A DNA stretch of 7,521 nucleotides from Archaeoglobi archaeon. GTDB lineage: Archaea > Halobacteriota > Archaeoglobi > Archaeoglobales > Archaeoglobaceae. Position 1 is the first letter of the stretch; every line of letters starts with the position of its first letter. Shown here in pieces: positions 4,823-7,521 of this stretch. The notes beneath the pieces are model-generated. The model ran no database searches and had not been told where the DNA came from. It worked only from the letters and a program-made list of their open reading frames with translations. Location of the stretch: the NCBI GenBank assembly GCA_004347865.1, contig QNUZ01000120.1, positions 1 through 7,521 of the forward strand, given 5' to 3'. A program made the position numbers and the translations under genes.

Positions 4823-6040
4823 TTGCCCGTATTGATGTTCATAATGGATGGACTGCCAGACAGGCCGGTCGGTGGAAAAACCCCTCTGACTGTTGCAAAA
4901 AAACCGAAACTGGATAAAATTGCTGAAATAGGAGTGAACGGCATAATGGATACAATTTCCCCCGGAATTAGACCGGGGAGCGATACTAGCCATTTGGCGC
5001 TTCTGGGCTATGATCCCTACAGGTTCTATACAGGCAGAGGCCCGATTGAAGCAGCTGGAGTTGGAATCGAGCTTAAACCCGGCGATGTTGCTTTTAGGGC
5101 CAACTTTGCAACTGTTGTTGGAAACGGAAGAGTGTTTGATAAGGTTGTAGTGGATAGGAGGGCGGGGAGAATCGAGCAGACTGAAGATCTAGTTAAGGCT
5201 TTAAACGAAATCGACTTGGATGTTGAATTCGAGGTCGCCAGAGCAACGGGACATAGAGCAGTCGTTGTATTTAGGGGAATCTCCTCAGCCGAACTTGGCG
5301 AGACTGATCCGAAGGTAGTGGGAGAAAAGGTGAAAACTTGCAAGCCCTTAAACGATTCCGCAAGAAGGGCAGCTGAAATTGTGAACGAATTCATGCAAAA
5401 AGCCCATGAAGTTTTGGATCGCCATCCCTTAAACTTGGAAAGAGAGAAAAAGGGACTGCCAAAGGCAAATGCAATACTTCTGCGCGGGGCAGGAGTTATG
5501 AAGGAAATTCCGAGCTTCAGAGATAAATACGGGCTTGATCTGGCCGTTGTTTCTGCAACGGCCTTGATCAAGGGTGTTGGAAAGATCGTTGGTGGGGAAG
5601 TCTTTACACCTGCTGGGGCTACAGGGAACAAAAAAACGGATTTGGAGGCAAAAATGAATGCAGCCTTGGATTTGCTAAAGAAGAAAGACGTTGTATTGCT
5701 GCACATCAAGGCTCCCGACGAGATAGGACATGACAGGGATTTTGACGGGAAGGTTGAGTTTTTAGAGAGACTGGATTCCTATCTGGATAAAATTCTGGAG
5801 CTCGACTTCTCTAAGAACTGCTTGATTGTTACTTCCGATCATTCCACTCCAGTAACCGTTGGAGAGCATACTGCTGATCCTGTTGTTGTGTCGGTCGTGC
5901 ATGAAGGAGTGAGGGTTGACGACGTGAAGAGGTTTACAGAGTTCGATGCGCCGAAGGGAGGACTTTGCAGGATAAGAGGAATGGATCTGCTGAACATAGC
6001 TCTAGATTTGCTGAATCTTTCAAAGAAATTCGGAGCATGA
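4823..6040 (+). CDS. apgM: 2,3-bisphosphoglycerate-independent phosphoglycerate mutase, archaeal type
   Basis: 405 aa from a TTG start (MPVLMFIMDG), the usual length for aPGAM. The enzyme interconverts 3- and 2-phosphoglycerate through a phosphoserine intermediate and needs divalent metal; it belongs to the alkaline phosphatase superfamily. Seen: metal-binding IMDG with Asp9; PGSDTSHLALLGYDP (residues 51-65), the active-site loop with the expected nucleophile Ser53; TGRGPIEAAGVGI; DEIGHDRDFDGKVEFLERLD with Asp299 and His303; TSDHSTPV with Asp339 and His340; and GEHTADPV with His349. All expected metal-ligand motifs are present. It would act with gap in gluconeogenesis/glycolysis, though the two genes lie in different operons here. 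One base separates its stop from the scpB start, so they are probably co-transcribed. Confidence 0.96.
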   Translation: MPVLMFIMDGLPDRPVGGKTPLTVAKKPKLDKIAEIGVNGIMDTISPGIRPGSDTSHLALLGYDPYRFYTGRGPIEAAGVGIELKPGDVAFRANFATVVGNGRVFDKVVVDRRAGRIEQTEDLVKALNEIDLDVEFEVARATGHRAVVVFRGISSAELGETDPKVVGEKVKTCKPLNDSARRAAEIVNEFMQKAHEVLDRHPLNLEREKKGLPKANAILLRGAGVMKEIPSFRDKYGLDLAVVSATALIKGVGKIVGGEVFTPAGATGNKKTDLEAKMNAALDLLKKKDVVLLHIKAPDEIGHDRDFDGKVEFLERLDSYLDKILELDFSKNCLIVTSDHSTPVTVGEHTADPVVVSVVHEGVRVDDVKRFTEFDAPKGGLCRIRGMDLLNIALDLLNLSKKFGA

Positions 6041-6041
6041 T

Positions 6042-6542
6042 ATGCTGGAAAAATCTGTAGAAGCGGTTTTATTCTTGTCTCCTGAAGCTTTGGAGATTTC
6101 CGAGATCTGCAGGATCTTGAAGGCTAGACCGGAGGAAATCGAGATGGCCATAGAGGCTGTAGCAAGAAGATACAGGGAGATGGATTCGGCCATCGAAGTT
6201 GTCAAAGTGGGGAACAGGTATTTAATGAGGGTGAAGCCTGAATTTGCCGATATTGTTGAAAAATTCGCGGAAAGGGAGCTTGATCGTGGTACCATGAGAA
6301 CTTTGGCAGTTATCGCGGTCAGGCAGCCAATAACGCTTGCAAAGCTGGCAAAGATCAGAGGAAACAAATGTTACGACCACGTGAAGAAACTCATTGAGCT
6401 GGAACTCGTAAAAGCAGAGAAAAAGGGCAGATCCACAGTACTGACGACAACGGAGGCGTTTGCCTCCTATTTTGGGTTTGAATCCAAAGATCCAGAAGAG
6501 ATAAAGGAGAAACTTAAGGATTTTTTAGAGAAAAATGATTAA
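6042..6542 (+). CDS. scpB: Segregation and condensation protein B (ScpB)
   Basis: 166 aa. ScpB is a dimeric tandem winged-helix protein that joins the kleisin ScpA and SMC in the chromosome condensin. Seen: N-terminal MLEKSVEAVLFLSPEALEIS (first winged helix, typical E..LF.S..P....), IEVVKVGNRYLMRVKPEFADIV (residues 51-72, the wing strands), then the second winged helix with MRTLAVIAVRQPITLAKLAKIRG (85-107), which corresponds to the family's LAIIAY.QP.TR.EI..IRG, and LIELELVKAEKKGRSTVLTTTEAFASYFG. The C-terminus is charged. Length fits archaeal ScpB. No scpA or smc is in the window, and pairing with apgM is not the common arrangement. The stop shares TTAA with the stop of the opposite small zinc protein gene. 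Confidence 0.9.
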   Translation: MLEKSVEAVLFLSPEALEISEICRILKARPEEIEMAIEAVARRYREMDSAIEVVKVGNRYLMRVKPEFADIVEKFAERELDRGTMRTLAVIAVRQPITLAKLAKIRGNKCYDHVKKLIELELVKAEKKGRSTVLTTTEAFASYFGFESKDPEEIKEKLKDFLEKND

Positions 6543-6658
6543 CGCAGCTTTCTGTAGCAATCCAAGCAAAGACCGTGGTCAGAATAGCATTTTCTGCACA
6601 CTTTTCTCCCGCACCTTCTGCAGGTGAACTCCGCGATCCTTCCGCATCTGCATTTCAT
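6539..6658 (-). CDS. 39-aa eight-cysteine zinc-ribbon-like protein coupled to thi4
   Basis: The ATG at 6656-6658 overlaps the thi4 stop (ATGA) and the frame runs to TAA at 6539-6541. The 39 residues contain cysteines at 3, 5, 13, 16, 21, 24, 31 and 34: one C.C pair and three C..C pairs, with His28 as a further possible ligand, so two structural zinc sites are likely. The rest is Arg/Lys-rich (MKCRCGRIAEFTCRRCG at the N-terminus, CLDCYRKLR at the end), so nucleic-acid or protein contact is possible. The regular spacing of eight cysteines in so short a frame and the overlap with thi4 make chance unlikely. The family is not recognised by name. It could be an adaptor or a metal/sulfur handling protein for thiazole synthesis, but that is only suggested by position. 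Confidence 0.75.
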   Translation of the reverse strand: MKCRCGRIAEFTCRRCGRKVCRKCYSDHGLCLDCYRKLR

Positions 6659-7410
6659 CTAAGATCGCTTGCTACGAGCTCTGCGACCTTCTTCCCGCTT
6701 TTCAGCATTCCACCAAATATCGGCCCCATTCTTGGAAGATTGTAAACACTAGCGACTGCCATTCCGGCAACGTAAAGTCCTTCCACCACTTTTCCAGTTC
6801 TTTCAACAACCTGGTCCTCACCAATCTCGCAGAATGCCGATCTTTCACCAGGAACTTTTATGCCCAATGGAACTTTGCGGGATGCGACCGCAACAACTTC
6901 AGCATCATGCCCTGTGGCATCGACAACAGCCCTGCACTCAACGAAGATCGGATCTACATGAAGTCCGGCGATTTCAACAGCGCTCCATTGCAGGCAAACC
7001 CCGGTTATCCTAAGCGGGTTCTCTCTGAAGATAACGTCGTCAACAGAAACACCGTGAATGATCTTGGCTCCGGCGTCAACGCACTTTGATGCAAGCTTCG
7101 CCATGAATTCAGAGGCATCGCAAACGAGCAAGGTTCCTTTATCTACAGCTCTGATGTTGAAATGCTCCAGAATCTTCCGGACATCTTTTTCGAGGGCGAT
7201 CTTGTGGAAAAGCATTCCACCCCCGCCGATTCCACCGCCGAAGCTCAACCTTCGCTCGAAAATTACAGTTTTGAACCCCATTTCCGCAAGGTAGGTACCA
7301 GCAGTTAGTCCCGCAGGACCAGCACCGACAATAACGACGTCACTTTTTGTGAAGTTCAGCCAGTCCTTGGTGGCTTCTTCAATTATCGCCTGAGTTATTT
7401 CTGCTTCCAT
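6655..7410 (-). CDS. thi4: Thi4-family thiamin thiazole synthase (FAD/NAD-linked)
   Basis: 251 aa from the ATG at 7410. A longer frame from an ATG at 7470 contains the TATA box, so its first 20 codons are not believed. Thi4 enzymes make the thiazole part of thiamin from NAD, glycine and sulfur; some archaeal members use free sulfide, and some methanogen homologues are ribulose-1,5-bisphosphate synthases. Seen: dinucleotide-binding VVIVGAGPAGL (25-35), FERRLSFGGGIGGGGMLF (51-68), VDATGHDAEV (163-172) and the C-terminal signature GLYVAGMAVASVYNLPRMGP (211-230) followed by FGGMLKSGKK. The segment after GHDA, where yeast Thi4 has the sulfur-donating Cys205 (GAFCAKR), reads VAVASRK without cysteine, so this looks like a catalytic, sulfide-dependent type rather than a suicide enzyme (inference). 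It is followed by an overlapping small zinc protein. Confidence 0.92.
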   Translation of the reverse strand: MEAEITQAIIEEATKDWLNFTKSDVVIVGAGPAGLTAGTYLAEMGFKTVIFERRLSFGGGIGGGGMLFHKIALEKDVRKILEHFNIRAVDKGTLLVCDASEFMAKLASKCVDAGAKIIHGVSVDDVIFRENPLRITGVCLQWSAVEIAGLHVDPIFVECRAVVDATGHDAEVVAVASRKVPLGIKVPGERSAFCEIGEDQVVERTGKVVEGLYVAGMAVASVYNLPRMGPIFGGMLKSGKKVAELVASDLR

Positions 7411-7427
7411 ATTCTGCTTTTTTTCTC

Positions 7428-7446
7428 GGAGAGAAATATAAATCCT
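7428..7446 (-). promoter_or_regulatory. TATA box of the thi4 operon
   Basis: On the minus strand AAGGATTTATATTTCTC is centred about 27 bases before the ATG at 7410, giving a start of transcription at or next to the start codon. No thiamin riboswitch-like element is possible in so short a leader. Confidence 0.55.
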
Positions 7447-7482
7447 TCGGCCCAGAAAAGCGAATTTCATAGCGTAACTTTT

Positions 7483-7521
7483 TTAAGCAAAAAGTTGAAC
7501 ATACTTCCAGCCCGCCTTAGC
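7483..7521 (-). CDS. Probable C-terminal end of another minus-strand gene (cut by window edge)
   Basis: The last 12 codons read AKAGWKYVQLFA and end with TAA (7483-7485). The composition is protein-like and the direction matches thi4 downstream, but the fragment is too short to identify. The alternative is non-coding spacer; the T-rich plus-strand run at 7478-7484 could then be a promoter for a gene to the right. Confidence 0.35.
   Translation of the reverse strand, partial: AKAGWKYVQLFA

Noticed and set aside
4682..4993. 103-codon minus-strand open frame across the apgM start
   Set aside because: It runs through the apgM ribosome site and N-terminus and through the two hairpins; composition is not protein-like.
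5026..5709. 227-codon minus-strand open frame
   Set aside because: It lies wholly inside apgM; the translation is Ser/Thr/Pro/Phe-rich as expected for the complement of a real gene, with no motif.
7408..7470. Longer thi4 start at the ATG at 7470
   Set aside because: The added 20 codons cover the TATA box and are not part of the Thi4 family; the ATG at 7410 sits at the right distance from the promoter.

Overview
The window reads as chromosomal DNA of a hyperthermophilic euryarchaeon, most likely a member of the Archaeoglobales (an inference). The grounds are a type II (archaeal) GAPDH very like that of Archaeoglobus, an archaeal-type dUTPase, archaeal-type cofactor-independent phosphoglycerate mutase, Thi4 and TruA, A/T-rich TATA boxes about 25 nt ahead of genes (several apparently leaderless), GGAGGTG ribosome sites, and tight ATGA/TGATG gene overlaps. 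Almost all of the DNA is coding, with one exception near the middle.

Layout from left to right. (1) 2-520 (+): C-terminal part of an M20 metallopeptidase. It meets a dut-like dUTPase (517-1014, -) tail to tail, with the two stop codons sharing CTAG. (2) A 73-bp divergent promoter region, then an operon of a 59-aa CooT-family nickel-binding protein (1088-1267, +) and gap, the glycolytic/gluconeogenic GAPDH (1267-2283). (3) A second short operon: an unrecognised 102-aa protein (2304-2612) and truA (2609-3394), coupled by an ATGA overlap. (4) A divergent FtsZ/tubulin-superfamily protein (3362-4285, -), whose 3' end overlaps truA by 33 bp and which lacks the GTP-binding signature. (5) A 537-bp stretch without a clear gene (4286-4822). 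It holds a GC-rich, multiply base-paired block preceded by a minus-strand TATA box (candidate ncRNA or structured leader). It also holds a short plus-strand reading frame followed by a hairpin, which resembles the worn-down 3' end of a TnpB gene plus the right end of an IS200/IS605-type element. (6) apgM (4823-6040, TTG start) and scpB (6042-6542), one base apart. (7) On the minus strand, thi4 (6655-7410) followed by an overlapping 39-aa eight-cysteine zinc-ribbon protein (6539-6658), which meets scpB tail to tail in TTAA. (8) A probable last 12 codons of another minus-strand gene at the right edge.

Together the genes are housekeeping: triose-phosphate metabolism (gap, apgM), nucleotide-pool cleaning (dut), tRNA pseudouridylation (truA), chromosome segregation (scpB) and thiamin thiazole synthesis (thi4). 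The less ordinary items are the FtsZ-like protein without a G box, the structured block next to it, the possible transposon relic, the CooT-gap pairing and the small zinc protein coupled to thi4.
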